DNA of 64,000 bases, from NCBI RefSeq assembly GCF_000382045.1, contig NZ_KB907461.1, positions 124,001-188,000 on the forward strand, given 5' to 3'. Source of the DNA: Variovorax atrisoli 110B. Its GTDB lineage: Bacteria > Pseudomonadota > Gammaproteobacteria > Burkholderiales > Burkholderiaceae_C. The position numbers and the translations under genes are program-made. Of this stretch, positions 33,810-43,421 are shown piece by piece; within the stretch, counting starts at the first letter, position 1; each line of letters begins with the position of its first letter. The notes under the pieces are model-generated. The model was not told the origin of the DNA and did not search any database. It worked only from the letters and a program-made list of their open reading frames with translations.

Positions 33810-36275
33810 ATGGCCAAGAAAAACCCCACCTCCCTTTCTCCAGCTTCTTCTCCCGCGGCCAGGTCGGCCGCAAGCCCTGCCGAGATCGATGCGGCCCGCG
33901 CCGCCGCGCGCAATACCGACAGCGGCCCTGCCAGCCCCCCTCCCGAAGCGGCAGGCCGAGGCGATGCACCCACGCAGAAGGCCATCGACACGCAGGCGCT
34001 GGCCGCTGGAATGCCTTCCAACCCCAACAAGCCGCTCGAGCACGGCGAAGCCAACGCCCAGGCCACGCCGGCCGGCGCCACCGTCGCGCCGCCGTCACGC
34101 CTGCCGGGTGCGAGCACCCTGTCAGAACAAAACGATTCCGACAAGACGGGCACTGTGGCGCCCGAGGGCGTCAACGCGACGATCGGCACGCTTGACCGCG
34201 TGCGCGTCGATTCGAGTGGGCAGGTGCTCACGACGAACCAGGGCGTGGCCATTGCGGACAACCAGAATTCGCTCAAGGCCGGCGCCCGCGGTCCGGTGCT
34301 GCTCGAAGACTTCATCCTGCGCGAGAAGATCACCCACTTCGATCACGAGCGCATCCCGGAACGCATCGTGCACGCGCGCGGCTCGGGGGCGCACGGCTTC
34401 TTCGAGTGCTACGAGCCGCTCACCGAGTTCACCAAGGCGGCGCCCTTCAAGGAGGCCGGCAAGGTGACGCCGGTGTTCGTTCGCTTCTCGACCGTGGCGG
34501 GCGAGCGCGGCTCGAAGGACACTGCTCGCGATGTGCGCGGCTTCGCCGTCAAGTTCTACACGGACGAAGGCAACTGGGACCTGGTGGGCAACAACATGCC
34601 CGTGTTCTTCATCCAGGATGCGATGAAGTTTCCGGACCTGGTGCATGCGGTGAAGCCCGAGCCGCACCACCAGATGCCGCAGGCGGCCAGCGCGCACGAC
34701 ACGTTCTGGGACTTCGTATCGCTCATGCCCGAATCCACCCACATGCTGATGTGGCAGATGTCGGATCGCGCCATTCCGCGCAGCTATCGCATGATGCAGG
34801 GCTTCGGCGTGCACACTTTCCGGCTCGTCAACGAGGAGGGTGAGGCCTTTCTCGTGAAGTTCCACTGGCAACCGAAGCTGGGCACGCATTCGCTCGTGTG
34901 GGAAGAGGCGGTGAAGATCTCCGGCGCCGATCCCGACTTCCACCGCCGCGACCTGTGGGAAGCCATCGATGCCGGTGAGTATCCCGAGTGGGAGCTGGGG
35001 CTGCAGATCTTCACCGAGGAGCAGGCCGAGAAATTCAGCTTCGACATCCTCGACGCCACCAAGATCGTTCCGGAAGAGCTGGTGCCGGTGCGCATCGTCG
35101 GGCGCATGGTGCTCAACCGCAATCCCGACAACTTCTTCGCGGAGACGGAGCAGGTGGCCTTCTGCACGGCCCACGTCGTGCCGGGCATCGACTTCACGAA
35201 CGATCCGCTGCTGGCCGGCCGCATTCACTCCTACGTCGACACCCAGATCAGCCGCCTGGGCGGACCCAACTTCCACGAGCTGCCGATCAATGCGCCGATC
35301 GCGCAGGTGCACAACAACCAGCGCGACGGCATGCATCGACAGGCGATCCATCGCGGGCGCGTCGCCTACGAGCCCAACTCGCTGGCCGGCGGTTGTCCGT
35401 TCCAGGCAGGCGCGGCGCAAGGATTCACGAGCATCGCGCGCCGCCTCGATGCCAAGGAAAGCGCGGACAAGGTGCGCATCAAGCCCGAGAAGTTCGCCGA
35501 CCACTACACCCAGGCCCGCCTCTTCTTCGAAAGCCAGACGCCCGTCGAACAGGCGCACATCGGCAACGCCTTCCGCTTCGAGCTCTCCAAGGTCACGGTG
35601 CCGGCCGTTCGTGAGCGTGTCGTGGCCAGCCTGCTGAACGCGGCGCCCGAGCTCGCGCAGCGCCTTGCGCAGGACCTGGGCATGGAACTGCCGGCGCCGC
35701 TGCCCAAGGCCCTGGAGACGCCTGCGACGCCCGAGGTCGATCAGTCGCCTGCGCTGTCGCTGATGGCGAGGCCGGGTGACGGCGGCATTCGCACGCGCAA
35801 GGTGGCGGTCCTGGTCGCCAACGGCGTCGAGGGTGCATCGCTGGGCAAGGTGGTCTCGTCGCTCGTGGCGGCCGGCGCGGTGCCACGGCTCGTCGGAGCG
35901 CGGCTCGGAACCTGCATCGGTGCGGCAGGAGAACGGTTCGCCGTCGATGCGACGCTGGAGAACTCGCCCGGTTTCCTGTTCGACGCCCTGGTGCTGCCCG
36001 ACGGTGCAGCCGCTGTGGAGGCGCTGGACGCCGACGCCCACACGCTCGAGTTCCTGCGCGACCAGTACTGGCACTGCAAGACCATCCTGGCGCTGGGCGC
36101 CTCCGACGCGCTGGTGGCGCAAGCGCAGATCCCGATGACCTTGCCCGATGGTGCGGAAGATCCCGGTCTCATCCTGGCCGATGCCGTCGACGCCGAGGAG
36201 GCTATCGAGGCGTTCATTGCGGCCATGGGGCAGCACAGGCATTTCGGACGCGAGAACGACCCGCCGGCTGCCTGA
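33810..36275 (+). CDS. katE: Large-subunit catalase HPII
   Basis: 821 residues, larger than E. coli HPII (753). An amino extension of about 130 residues rich in Ala/Pro/Ser is followed by the catalase barrel: distal His in RIPERIVHARGSGAHG, distal Asn in LVGNNMPVFFIQD, proximal heme Tyr in RIHSYVDTQISRLGG. The last 160 residues are the flavodoxin-like (DJ-1/PfpI fold) domain typical of clade 2 catalases (KVAVLVANGVEGASLG). It dismutates hydrogen peroxide, usually in stationary phase. The longer disordered leader is the only departure. Confidence 0.95.
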   Translation: MAKKNPTSLSPASSPAARSAASPAEIDAARAAARNTDSGPASPPPEAAGRGDAPTQKAIDTQALAAGMPSNPNKPLEHGEANAQATPAGATVAPPSRLPGASTLSEQNDSDKTGTVAPEGVNATIGTLDRVRVDSSGQVLTTNQGVAIADNQNSLKAGARGPVLLEDFILREKITHFDHERIPERIVHARGSGAHGFFECYEPLTEFTKAAPFKEAGKVTPVFVRFSTVAGERGSKDTARDVRGFAVKFYTDEGNWDLVGNNMPVFFIQDAMKFPDLVHAVKPEPHHQMPQAASAHDTFWDFVSLMPESTHMLMWQMSDRAIPRSYRMMQGFGVHTFRLVNEEGEAFLVKFHWQPKLGTHSLVWEEAVKISGADPDFHRRDLWEAIDAGEYPEWELGLQIFTEEQAEKFSFDILDATKIVPEELVPVRIVGRMVLNRNPDNFFAETEQVAFCTAHVVPGIDFTNDPLLAGRIHSYVDTQISRLGGPNFHELPINAPIAQVHNNQRDGMHRQAIHRGRVAYEPNSLAGGCPFQAGAAQGFTSIARRLDAKESADKVRIKPEKFADHYTQARLFFESQTPVEQAHIGNAFRFELSKVTVPAVRERVVASLLNAAPELAQRLAQDLGMELPAPLPKALETPATPEVDQSPALSLMARPGDGGIRTRKVAVLVANGVEGASLGKVVSSLVAAGAVPRLVGARLGTCIGAAGERFAVDATLENSPGFLFDALVLPDGAAAVEALDADAHTLEFLRDQYWHCKTILALGASDALVAQAQIPMTLPDGAEDPGLILADAVDAEEAIEAFIAAMGQHRHFGRENDPPAA

Positions 36276-36294
36276 GGGGCCCCAGCCTGGAACC

Positions 36295-37152
36295 ATGTTC
36301 GAGGGATTCGCTGAAGCCGATCTGGCACTGAAAGACGCGACGCTGCATGTGCGCCACGGCGGCAGCGGTCCGCCCGTGCTGTTGCTGCATGGGCATCCGC
36401 GCACGCACGCCACCTGGGCGCAGGTGGCGCCGCTGCTGGCGAGGCACTTCACCGTGGTCTATCCCGACCTGCGCGGTTTCGGCAGATCGTCCAAGCCGGT
36501 GGACACCTTGGACCACGGGGGGGCGTCCAAGCGCGCGAAGGCGGCCGACTGTGTCCAGCTGATGCAGCGGCTCGGGCATTCGCGCTTCGCGATGGTGGGC
36601 CACGATCGCGGTGCCTATGTGGCCTTCCGGGCTGCCATGGACCATCCGGAAGCGGTCAGCCGCCTCGTGGTGCTGGACGCGGTCCCCATCGTCGAGGCGC
36701 TGGAGCGCTGCAACGCCCGCTTTGCGCAGTGGTGGTGGCACTGGTTCTTCTATGCGCAGTCCGACAAGCCCGAGCGCGCGATCCTTGCCGACCCCGAGGC
36801 CTGGTATGGCGGATCGCCGAAGCACATGGGCGCCGAAGCGTTCGAAGACTTTCGGCAAGCCATCCATGACCTGGACTCCGTGCATGCGATTGTCGAAGAC
36901 TACCGTGCGGGCCTGGGCATCGATCGCATGCACGACGAAGAAGACCGCCGGCACGGCCGGAAGGTCCGGTGTCCGATGCTGTGCATGTGATCGAAGCAGG
37001 ACGACCTGGAAGCGCTGTACGGCGATGTGCTCGGCGTGTGGGCGCGCTGGGCGGGCGACCTGCAAGGCGGCGCGCTCGACTGCGGACATCACATGGCTGA
37101 GGAGAAGCCTGTGGAACTCGCGGCGCGGCTGCTGGATTTTCTTCGGCGCTGA
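36295..37152 (+). pseudogene. Haloacetate/fluoroacetate dehalogenase interrupted by an opal codon
   Basis: The frame from ATG 36295 reads as an alpha/beta-hydrolase dehalogenase: oxyanion LLLHGHPRTHATW, nucleophile region GHDRGAYVAFR (Asp, Arg), and a WHWFFY segment that holds the halide-binding Trp. At codon 232 (36988-36990) a TGA replaces the Trp expected in a CPMLxMWS segment. The same frame then continues for 53 codons with good family sequence, including the catalytic His in DCGHHMAEEKP, and stops at 37152. Truncation at 231 residues removes that His, so the gene is inactive unless the stop is read through. It follows katE by 19 bases. Confidence 0.88.
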
Positions 37153-37407
37153 AACCTATACACCGATGGTTCCTCAGCATTGAGGGGCTTCGGCTTCCCC
37201 ACACCGCGATGGGCCAGCGATGTGGAACAAATCGGCTTGCGCACCGGAATTGATTTCCCGACGGAGAGGGATCTTCTTTGCGTTTCCTTTGCCCTGCGGC
37301 GCTCTCTCTGGTCGCGTGGCCATAGAAGCGTGGAGATTGAAGCGGGATGTCCCCATCCATCCCTCGGTCGGATTGCCCATCTTTGCATGCAGGAAGATAA
37401 AGGCGTA

Positions 37408-37431
37408 ATATGTCCAATATTTTAGACATAT
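37408..37431. promoter_or_regulatory. Palindromic operator of the XRE/AbiEii pair
   Basis: ATATGTC - 10 bases - GACATAT, a perfect 7-base inverted repeat in AT-rich DNA, 16 bases before the XRE start. It is placed where an autorepressor would bind. Confidence 0.65.
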
Positions 37432-37447
37432 CTGATCGCGGGCTGCC

Positions 37448-37939
37448 ATGAACCTCCACGACATCGGTGATGCTGTACGAGCGCGTCGCGTTGAACTGGG
37501 TATGTCGCAGGCGCAGTTGGCGCACTTGAGCGGCCTGTCTCGTCAGACCCTCGTCGGCTTGGAGAACGGCACGCTGAGCGATCTGGGCGTCAACCGTGTG
37601 GGGCAGGTGATGGCCGTGCTGGGCCTGGACACTCCCAAGCCCGATACGCTGGTGCGGCGCAAGAAGCGCGGGCTGTGGATGGCGGCCAAGACGGCCAGCG
37701 TCAGCTATGCGCGTGAACTGGGGCCCGAGGCGCTCGAAGAGGTTCTCGCAAGCGGCGAAGTCACGGCCCCCTTTGTCCCGCATCTGATCCACCTGCTCGA
37801 CGAAGCGCCGGTGCCCATCGTGGTGATGGCTGTGGAGGAAACGGCCTCGCGTGCGCACCTGCCACCGAGGCGGATCTGGCGGAACGTGGCAAAGCTGGCC
37901 GACGCGTTGTCTGTGCATCGGCGAGCGTTGTGGGCATGA
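37448..37939 (+). CDS. XRE-family antitoxin/repressor
   Basis: 163 residues. Residues 5-62 form a Cro/CI helix-turn-helix: AVRARRVELGMSQAQLAHLSGLSRQTLVGLE in pieces. The remaining 100 residues are helical and acidic with no known family, and probably neutralise the partner toxin. Its stop overlaps the toxin start as ATGA. Pairs of this kind are counted among AbiE-like systems, although the classical AbiEi antitoxin has a different winged-helix fold. Confidence 0.9.
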   Translation: MNLHDIGDAVRARRVELGMSQAQLAHLSGLSRQTLVGLENGTLSDLGVNRVGQVMAVLGLDTPKPDTLVRRKKRGLWMAAKTASVSYARELGPEALEEVLASGEVTAPFVPHLIHLLDEAPVPIVVMAVEETASRAHLPPRRIWRNVAKLADALSVHRRALWA

Positions 37940-38592
37940 AGCCAGGACCGCTGCCCGCCGGTGCTTGGGAGAAGCTCCTTCCGCGCGCGCTGGCGTTGAT
38001 TGATGAGATCACCCGTTATGGCGGGGTCGCCGATCCATTCTGGACCTTTGGCGGCGGGACCGTGCTGATGTTCCGTTACCGCCACCGCCTGAGCAAGGAC
38101 ATCGATATCTTCGTTCCCGATCCCCAGTACCTCGGTTTCGTTACGCCGCGATTGAGCGACACGGCGGCGGACCTGACGCAGGACTACACCGAGCAGCCCG
38201 GCGCGTTCGTCAAACTGCAGTTCGAGGACGGCGAGGTCGATTTCGTGGCATCCCCGAACCTGCTGGCCGATGCCTGGGAGACCTGGGACATCGGCGGTCG
38301 CACGGTGAGAGTGGAGACGGCAGTCGAAATTATCGCCAAGAAGATGTACCACCGCGGCGACCGTGCCACGGCGCGCGATCTGTTCGATCTGGCGCTCGTG
38401 GTCGAGCGCGAGCCTCAACAGCTCCTGGCGGCGACGCCGTTCCTGTTGCGTCACCGAGAGGCGTTCCTGTCCCAGATCCGGCAGCCGCATCCCGGGTTGC
38501 TCGTCGCGTTCGACGCCATCGCTGCACTGGACTACACGCCGGCCTTCGAACACTGCGTAACTGTGGTCGGCCGATTCCTGGACAGCCTGTAG
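37936..38592 (+). CDS. AbiEii/MenT-type nucleotidyltransferase toxin
   Basis: 218 residues. Nucleotidyltransferase motifs: FGGGTVLMFRYRHRLSKDIDIF near residue 40 in pieces (GGG...R.SxDID), EVDFVASP near 98, then IIAKKMYHRGDRATARDLFDLAL near 135, which gives the conserved Lys and RDxxDL. AbiEii/MenT toxins transfer nucleotides onto tRNA 3' ends or other targets and cause growth arrest, often as phage defence. The 4-base overlap with the XRE gene ensures matched synthesis. Confidence 0.9.
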   Translation: MKPGPLPAGAWEKLLPRALALIDEITRYGGVADPFWTFGGGTVLMFRYRHRLSKDIDIFVPDPQYLGFVTPRLSDTAADLTQDYTEQPGAFVKLQFEDGEVDFVASPNLLADAWETWDIGGRTVRVETAVEIIAKKMYHRGDRATARDLFDLALVVEREPQQLLAATPFLLRHREAFLSQIRQPHPGLLVAFDAIAALDYTPAFEHCVTVVGRFLDSL

Positions 38593-39373
38593 CCATCAAG
38601 CGAACGCGAAAGCGCTCGTGACCTTACAGCCCCGGGGCTAAAGCCCTGTCCGTTCTGAAAGGAGGGCAGCTTCTGCACTGGCAAAAAGGCGCCCGATGCG
38701 GGAGCGTGGACATGTTCCTGTTCGGTGATGGATCTGTGTTGCAAGGAGGGCAAGCGCCGCGCGGCGGCCAGTCGAACCGTGCACCGGTGCGCCGGCGATC
38801 ATGTGGACGTTTGGGGAGAAGGGCTTGCTTGTGAGCCCAGAGGCTCACCTCCTCGCTCTCGCATTCAAGGCTCTGCGCGCGCTTCGCGTGCTAGGCGCGT
38901 GCCGCGCGCCTTCGGCGTCCCTGCGCGCTGTGTTATGAGGGGGCGGACGAAAACTTGAATTACTGACCTGCCCCTCCGAACCGTACCAGCGTAATGGCAG
39001 CGAAGTCCGTCAACTAACCATGTACCCGAGTGCCGCTCGGAAGCAGGAGCGGTGACCAGGTGCCCAGAACGGGTGCTCAGATCCACTGGAATACGCAGCA
39101 GTGGCGACGGTTGCCGGCGACGCGGGTGGGAGCTGGTTGTTGCGGTGCCGGGAGCCGTGTGATACGCATCGCGAGCGCTCGACCCCCGCATCGGCGCGCG
39201 CATCGGACCGGGCTGGCCGTCGATTGCGCGTCGTGCAACGCCAGCGGGCCTTGCGCTCGGCGCGACGGGCCCACGGTGCTGCGCTGCGGTGCCTGAGATG
39301 CAAGCGTTGCAGGTGGCGCCGCGCGCCCGGATCATCGCGCCGTCCCGTCCTCGCTTTTCTCGCCCCTTCGACC
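38593..39373. other. Long non-coding stretch
   Basis: About 780 bases between the toxin gene and the prephenate-dehydratase-like gene. No frame resembles a protein. A 12-base palindrome AGCCCCGGGGCT is at 38628-38639. The composition is mixed and may be decayed mobile DNA, but no transposase remnant or terminal repeat was identified. Confidence 0.4.
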
Positions 39374-40243
39374 ATGAAGATTCCTCCCCGCTGCGCCGCC
39401 GTCATTACCATGCTGTCCATGAGCATCTGCACCGCGGCCGCTGCCCGCACGGGCTACCTGGGACCGGCCGGCAGCTGGACCCATCAGGCGTGCCTGGAAC
39501 TCTTCGCGGAGGAGGAACTCGTCGCGCTCGAGCGCGAGACGCTCTTCGAGGCCTTGCGCGCCGGGACCATCGAGCGCGCATGCGTGCCCGTGACGACCTC
39601 GGTGGTCGGCGCCACGCCGTATCTCGACGACGTGCTCGCGCTCGATGCGATCGCGGGTGTGCAGGTGGTGGCGGAGTACCCGAAGGTGCTCGGGTACAGC
39701 CTGCTCGCGAAACCCGGCACCCGCCGCGAGGACATCAGCACGATCGTCGCGCACCCCGTGGCACTCGAGGAGGTCAAGCCCTGGCTGGACCGGGAGATGC
39801 CGCACGTCGAGCGCCGGCCCGCGGCCAGCGCGGGAGCGGCCGCAAAGCTGGTGGCCCAGGCGAGCCGCTCGGACATGGCGGCGATGGGGCCACCGAGCGC
39901 GGCACGCATCCACGCGCTGGCGTCGGTCGCGGACGGGATCGAGCAGGGGCCGCATAACACCACGCGCTGGTGGGTACTGGGCCGCGCGATGCCAGCGCCC
40001 AGCGGTCGCGACAAGACCAGCTTGCTGCTGAGCGTCGACGAGGCTGGGTTCCAGCGTTCGCTGCAGGCGCTCACGGGTGCGGCCCGTGTGCTCGCCATCT
40101 ACGAGCGCCCGGGGCGGAAGTCGCTCGACGGCCACCGGTATGTCATCGACATCGTAGGCCATGCGTCGCAGCCGGCCATCGCCGGGCTGCTGGCGCAGCA
40201 CAGGGAATTCCGGCTGCTCGGCTCCTATCCCCGCCGGTATTGA
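39374..40243 (+). CDS. Prephenate dehydratase-like protein with apparent signal peptide
   Basis: 289 residues. Residues about 27-200 follow the prephenate dehydratase fold: GYLGPAGSWTHQACLELF, then VPVTTSVVG, MAAMGPPSAARIHAL and the catalytic-motif region NTTRWWVLG (usual pattern N-TRF). An ACT-type regulatory region follows, 'KTSLLLSVDEAGFQRSL'. Before the enzyme lies MKIPPRCAAVITMLSMSICTAAAA, which looks like a cleavable signal peptide. Cytosolic enzymes normally start at GYLGP. No strong ribosome site supports 39374, and the start at the Met before SICTAAAA would drop the hydrophobic run. Substrate class and location are therefore moderately certain. Confidence 0.78.
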   Translation: MKIPPRCAAVITMLSMSICTAAAARTGYLGPAGSWTHQACLELFAEEELVALERETLFEALRAGTIERACVPVTTSVVGATPYLDDVLALDAIAGVQVVAEYPKVLGYSLLAKPGTRREDISTIVAHPVALEEVKPWLDREMPHVERRPAASAGAAAKLVAQASRSDMAAMGPPSAARIHALASVADGIEQGPHNTTRWWVLGRAMPAPSGRDKTSLLLSVDEAGFQRSLQALTGAARVLAIYERPGRKSLDGHRYVIDIVGHASQPAIAGLLAQHREFRLLGSYPRRY

Positions 40244-40619
40244 GCGTGGGACGCTGCGCTCGCTCCAGGGACGCCGATCCAGAGCGAGCATGTGGCGAGT
40301 GCAAAACGCGGAGGCCGCGAAATCTGTCCCTTCGGCGGAATTTCGAGGCGGCCGAGGAAGCCCGCGGCATCCTGCGGGAGAAATTTCGGAATGCTCGGCC
40401 GCGTGCCGATCCGACTTGAAGCGGCCATGAGCGGATCTTGCGCCGGCTCGGCGTGGCGCTCGAACACAGGCGCCGGACCGCAAGAAGCGGCGCCGGGAAA
40501 TGCCGCGTCGCGGCTAGACTTTCGCGCGGTGCAGGCGGCCGGCCGCCTGGCGCATGGCCATCGTGCGCGCCTCGAGTGCGGCTTGCCCTCGGATGTCAAA
40601 GCCAACTGAAAGGGAACCC
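40244..40619. other. Non-coding gap
   Basis: About 375 bases upstream of the LysR gene. Frames here are not protein-like. Nothing specific recognised. Confidence 0.4.
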
Positions 40620-41522
40620 GTGGACCTGCGGGATTTGAGGTACTTCGAAGTCATCGCCGAGCTCGAGCACATGGGGCGTGCGGCCGAGCGCCTGCACAAG
40701 ACCCAACCGGCCCTCACGAGCTGCGTGCGTCGGCTGGAGGAGGCGTATGGCGCGACGCTGTTCGAAAAGACCGGACGCGGCATCCGGTTGACCACGGCGG
40801 GACGAGCGCTGCTGAGGTGGGCCCAGCGCACCCGATTCGACGTCGAAAGTGCTCGCCGCGAGATCGGCGACATCGGTCAGGGGCTCTCCGGCCAGGTCAA
40901 GCTCGGCATCGTGCCCACCGCAGCGCAGTTCCTGTTGCCTCCTGCTGCGCGGGACCTGCTGAAGGAGGCGCCTGGCGTGACCGTGCGAACGACGGTGGCG
41001 CTGGGCGACGTCCTTGCCCCGCTTCTGCGCAGCGGCGACATCGACCTCCTCGTCGGCACGGAAGGCCCGAGCGAACCGGGCTTCACCACGCACCTGCTGG
41101 CCGAGGACCAGCTCGTCGTGGCCGCGATCGCGAACCACGAGTTGTTCTCGAAGACCAAGGTCACGCTGCGCGACCTCGCGAACTACAAGTGGGTATTGCA
41201 ACCGCAGGGGGCGCCGATCCGTGACTGGCTCGACCAGACCTTCGACCGGCATCACCTGCCGCGTCCCGTCGTCCAGGTGGAAAGCACCATGCTCCTGATG
41301 CTGCCCGCGTTGATCGGCGAGACGGGCCTGCTGAGCTTCATCTCTCGCCTGCATCTGCAGGAGGGCAGTTCGGGGGCGAGGTTGCGCGAGGTGAAGCTGC
41401 GCGGCACCACGATGCGGCGTCGAATGGTGGTGACCTTCCGGGAAAGCGGCTACGTCTCGCCGGCTGCCCAGCGGCTGATTGCACTGCTGGCCAGGCACGC
41501 CCGGCTGCCTGCCGCCGAATAG
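40620..41522 (+). CDS. LysR-family regulator of the RraA/hydroxyacid operon
   Basis: 300 residues from GTG 40620, preceded by AAAGGGAAC; an ATG at 40596 is an alternative. The HTH lies in residues 1-60 ('MGRAAERLHKTQPALTSCVRRLEE' in pieces) and the effector domain follows. It is the first gene before a rightward set of catabolic genes on the same strand. A T-N11-A palindrome lies between it and the next gene. It is therefore likely the activator of that operon. Confidence 0.92.
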   Translation: MDLRDLRYFEVIAELEHMGRAAERLHKTQPALTSCVRRLEEAYGATLFEKTGRGIRLTTAGRALLRWAQRTRFDVESARREIGDIGQGLSGQVKLGIVPTAAQFLLPPAARDLLKEAPGVTVRTTVALGDVLAPLLRSGDIDLLVGTEGPSEPGFTTHLLAEDQLVVAAIANHELFSKTKVTLRDLANYKWVLQPQGAPIRDWLDQTFDRHHLPRPVVQVESTMLLMLPALIGETGLLSFISRLHLQEGSSGARLREVKLRGTTMRRRMVVTFRESGYVSPAAQRLIALLARHARLPAAE

Positions 41523-41553
41523 GCAAAGTCAGATTTATCGATTCCAAGAAAAG

Positions 41554-41568
41554 TTCGATTGGACCGAA
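41554..41568. promoter_or_regulatory. Candidate LysR-type operator
   Basis: TTCGATTGGACCGAA contains a T-N11-A core with TTCG/CGAA arms, 69 bases before the first Bug gene start and just after the LysR gene. Confidence 0.35.
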
Positions 41569-41636
41569 TGAAGGGGGCGGCGAATACTCCAGTTCCATAG
41601 AGGTGCGCCTGACGCACACAACACTGGAGACATCAA

Positions 41637-42632
41637 GTGAACTCGTTGCACAACGTCCGCGCTCTTCGCGCATTCGCCTTCACCGCCGGCATGCTGGCCC
41701 TTGCGTGCGCTTCTGGCGCCATCGCGGCAGAGACGTATCCTGCCCGTCCCATCAAGCTCATCGTGCCGTTTCCTCCTGGCGGAGGTCCCGACCTGATTGC
41801 GCGGGAAGTCGCAACGACGGTCACAACGCAGCAGGGCTGGACCATCATCATCGACAACAAGCCCGGCTCGGGCGGGAACATCGGCATGGACGCAGCCGCC
41901 AAGGCGGCACCCGACGGCTACACGCTCGTGATGGGGCAGACGTCCAACATGGCCATCAATCCATCGCTGTATGCCAAGCTGCCCTACAACCCGCAGAAGG
42001 ACCTGACCCCGGTGGGGCTGGTCGCCAGCGCCCCCTTGGTCATCGCGGTGGCCAGCAACTCGCCCTACAAGACGCTCGCGGACCTCATGAATGCCGCCAA
42101 GGCGAACCCGGATGGCATCAACTACGCGAGCTCGGGAAGCGGCACGGTCGCTCACCTGGCGACGGAACAACTCCAGCGCATCGCCAACGTCAAGCTGACG
42201 CACGTCCCCTACAAGGGCGCGGCGCAGGGCGTCACGGACCTGATCGGAGGCCAGATCCAGATGTACATCTCGTCGGTGGTCACGCTGAGCGGCCACATCA
42301 GGAACGGGAAGATGCGCGCCCTCGCCGTGACCTCTGCCAAGCGTTCTGTCGACCTGCCGAACGTCCCGACGGTCGCGGAGGCTGGGTACAAGGGCTTCGA
42401 GGCTGTGACCTGGTTCGGCATCGCCGCGCCTGCCGGCGTGTCCAAGGACGCTGTCGCCAAGCTCAACGCCGCCTTCAACAAGGCACTCGAGACTCCCGAC
42501 GTCAGGAAGAAGCTCACCGAGCAAGGTGCCGACGTACTGGGCGGTCCCTCCGAACAGTTTGCCGCCCTGGTGCGGGACGAGACGGTCCGCTGGGCCAAGG
42601 TCGTCAAGGAATCCGGCGCGAAGGTCGACTGA
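41637..42632 (+). CDS. Bug/TctC-family periplasmic solute receptor
   Basis: 331 residues from GTG 41637 with GGAGA eight bases upstream. Signal peptide ends ACASGAIAAE. Bug motifs are IKLIVPFPPGGGPDLIARE, IIIDNKPGSGGNIGMDAA and KAAPDGYTLVM. It is the first structural gene of the LysR-led operon and presumably binds the carboxylate that the downstream enzymes degrade. Confidence 0.95.
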   Translation: MNSLHNVRALRAFAFTAGMLALACASGAIAAETYPARPIKLIVPFPPGGGPDLIAREVATTVTTQQGWTIIIDNKPGSGGNIGMDAAAKAAPDGYTLVMGQTSNMAINPSLYAKLPYNPQKDLTPVGLVASAPLVIAVASNSPYKTLADLMNAAKANPDGINYASSGSGTVAHLATEQLQRIANVKLTHVPYKGAAQGVTDLIGGQIQMYISSVVTLSGHIRNGKMRALAVTSAKRSVDLPNVPTVAEAGYKGFEAVTWFGIAAPAGVSKDAVAKLNAAFNKALETPDVRKKLTEQGADVLGGPSEQFAALVRDETVRWAKVVKESGAKVD

Positions 42633-42734
42633 CCTTCTTCTCTCTTCCTTTCCCTTTTCATCTTTTCTCCGGAGACGGCTCTGCGCGTGCAGGGTCGGGG
42701 CCAATCTCACCCTTCTTTTTTTGGAATCCGAACC

Positions 42735-43421
42735 ATGAGCAACGTACCCGACATCATCCGTGACTTCGACCGCGTGCCCGCGAACGTCGTGAAGGAGGCA
42801 TCGACCTTTCAGCCCGCCATCCTGGCGGACGTCGCCGGACGGCGCGGCGCGATGCATGGACGCATCAAGGCCTTGCGTCCGAACATGAAAGTCGCCGGCA
42901 CCGCCTTCACGGTGGAGGTTCGTCCCGGCGACAACCTCATGATTCATGCAGCCATGGCCATGGCAAAGCCGGGTGACGTGCTCGTCATCGACGGCAAGGG
43001 AGACCAGACGGCGGCGCTGATGGGAACCATCATGATGACCGCCTGCAAGAAGCTCGGCATTGCCGGCGTGGTCATCGATGGCGCCGCCCGCGACAGCCTG
43101 GAAATCGAGGAAATGGACTTCCCCGTCTTCTCCGTGGGAACCAACCCCAACGGTCCGACCAAGATGGTGCCCGGCCGTATCGGCCACCCCGTGTCGGTCG
43201 GCGGCGTCATCGTGAACCCCGGAGACTTCGTCATCGGCGACGCCGACGGGGTGGTGGTCGTGGAGCGCGAGAAGATTGAAGGGCTGCTGCCCAGCGCTGC
43301 CAAGAAAGTCAAGGACGAGGCGGCTCGCATCGAGGCCATCAAGGGCGGCGACACGAACGCCAAGTGGTTGGTGTCCGCACTGCGCGCCGCGGGTGTGCTC
43401 AAGGAAGGGGAAGTGCTGTGA
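42735..43421 (+). CDS. RraA-family aldolase (HMG/CHA aldolase type)
   Basis: 228 residues. RraA-fold motifs: LADVAGRRGAMHGRIKAL, GTIMMTACKKLGIAGVVIDG and the Arg-Asp pair in GAARDSLE that binds Mg2+ and pyruvate. Members that lack a regulatory context cleave 4-hydroxy-4-methyl-2-oxoglutarate or 4-carboxy-4-hydroxy-2-oxoadipate, or decarboxylate oxaloacetate. In an operon with acid receptors and a hydroxyacid dehydrogenase, aldolase activity in acid breakdown is more likely than RNase E control. The stop overlaps the next start as GTGA. Confidence 0.88.
   Translation: MSNVPDIIRDFDRVPANVVKEASTFQPAILADVAGRRGAMHGRIKALRPNMKVAGTAFTVEVRPGDNLMIHAAMAMAKPGDVLVIDGKGDQTAALMGTIMMTACKKLGIAGVVIDGAARDSLEIEEMDFPVFSVGTNPNGPTKMVPGRIGHPVSVGGVIVNPGDFVIGDADGVVVVEREKIEGLLPSAAKKVKDEAARIEAIKGGDTNAKWLVSALRAAGVLKEGEVL

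Noticed and set aside
38593..39373. Possible mobile-element remnant
   Set aside because: No terminal inverted repeats, target duplication or transposase-like frame found.
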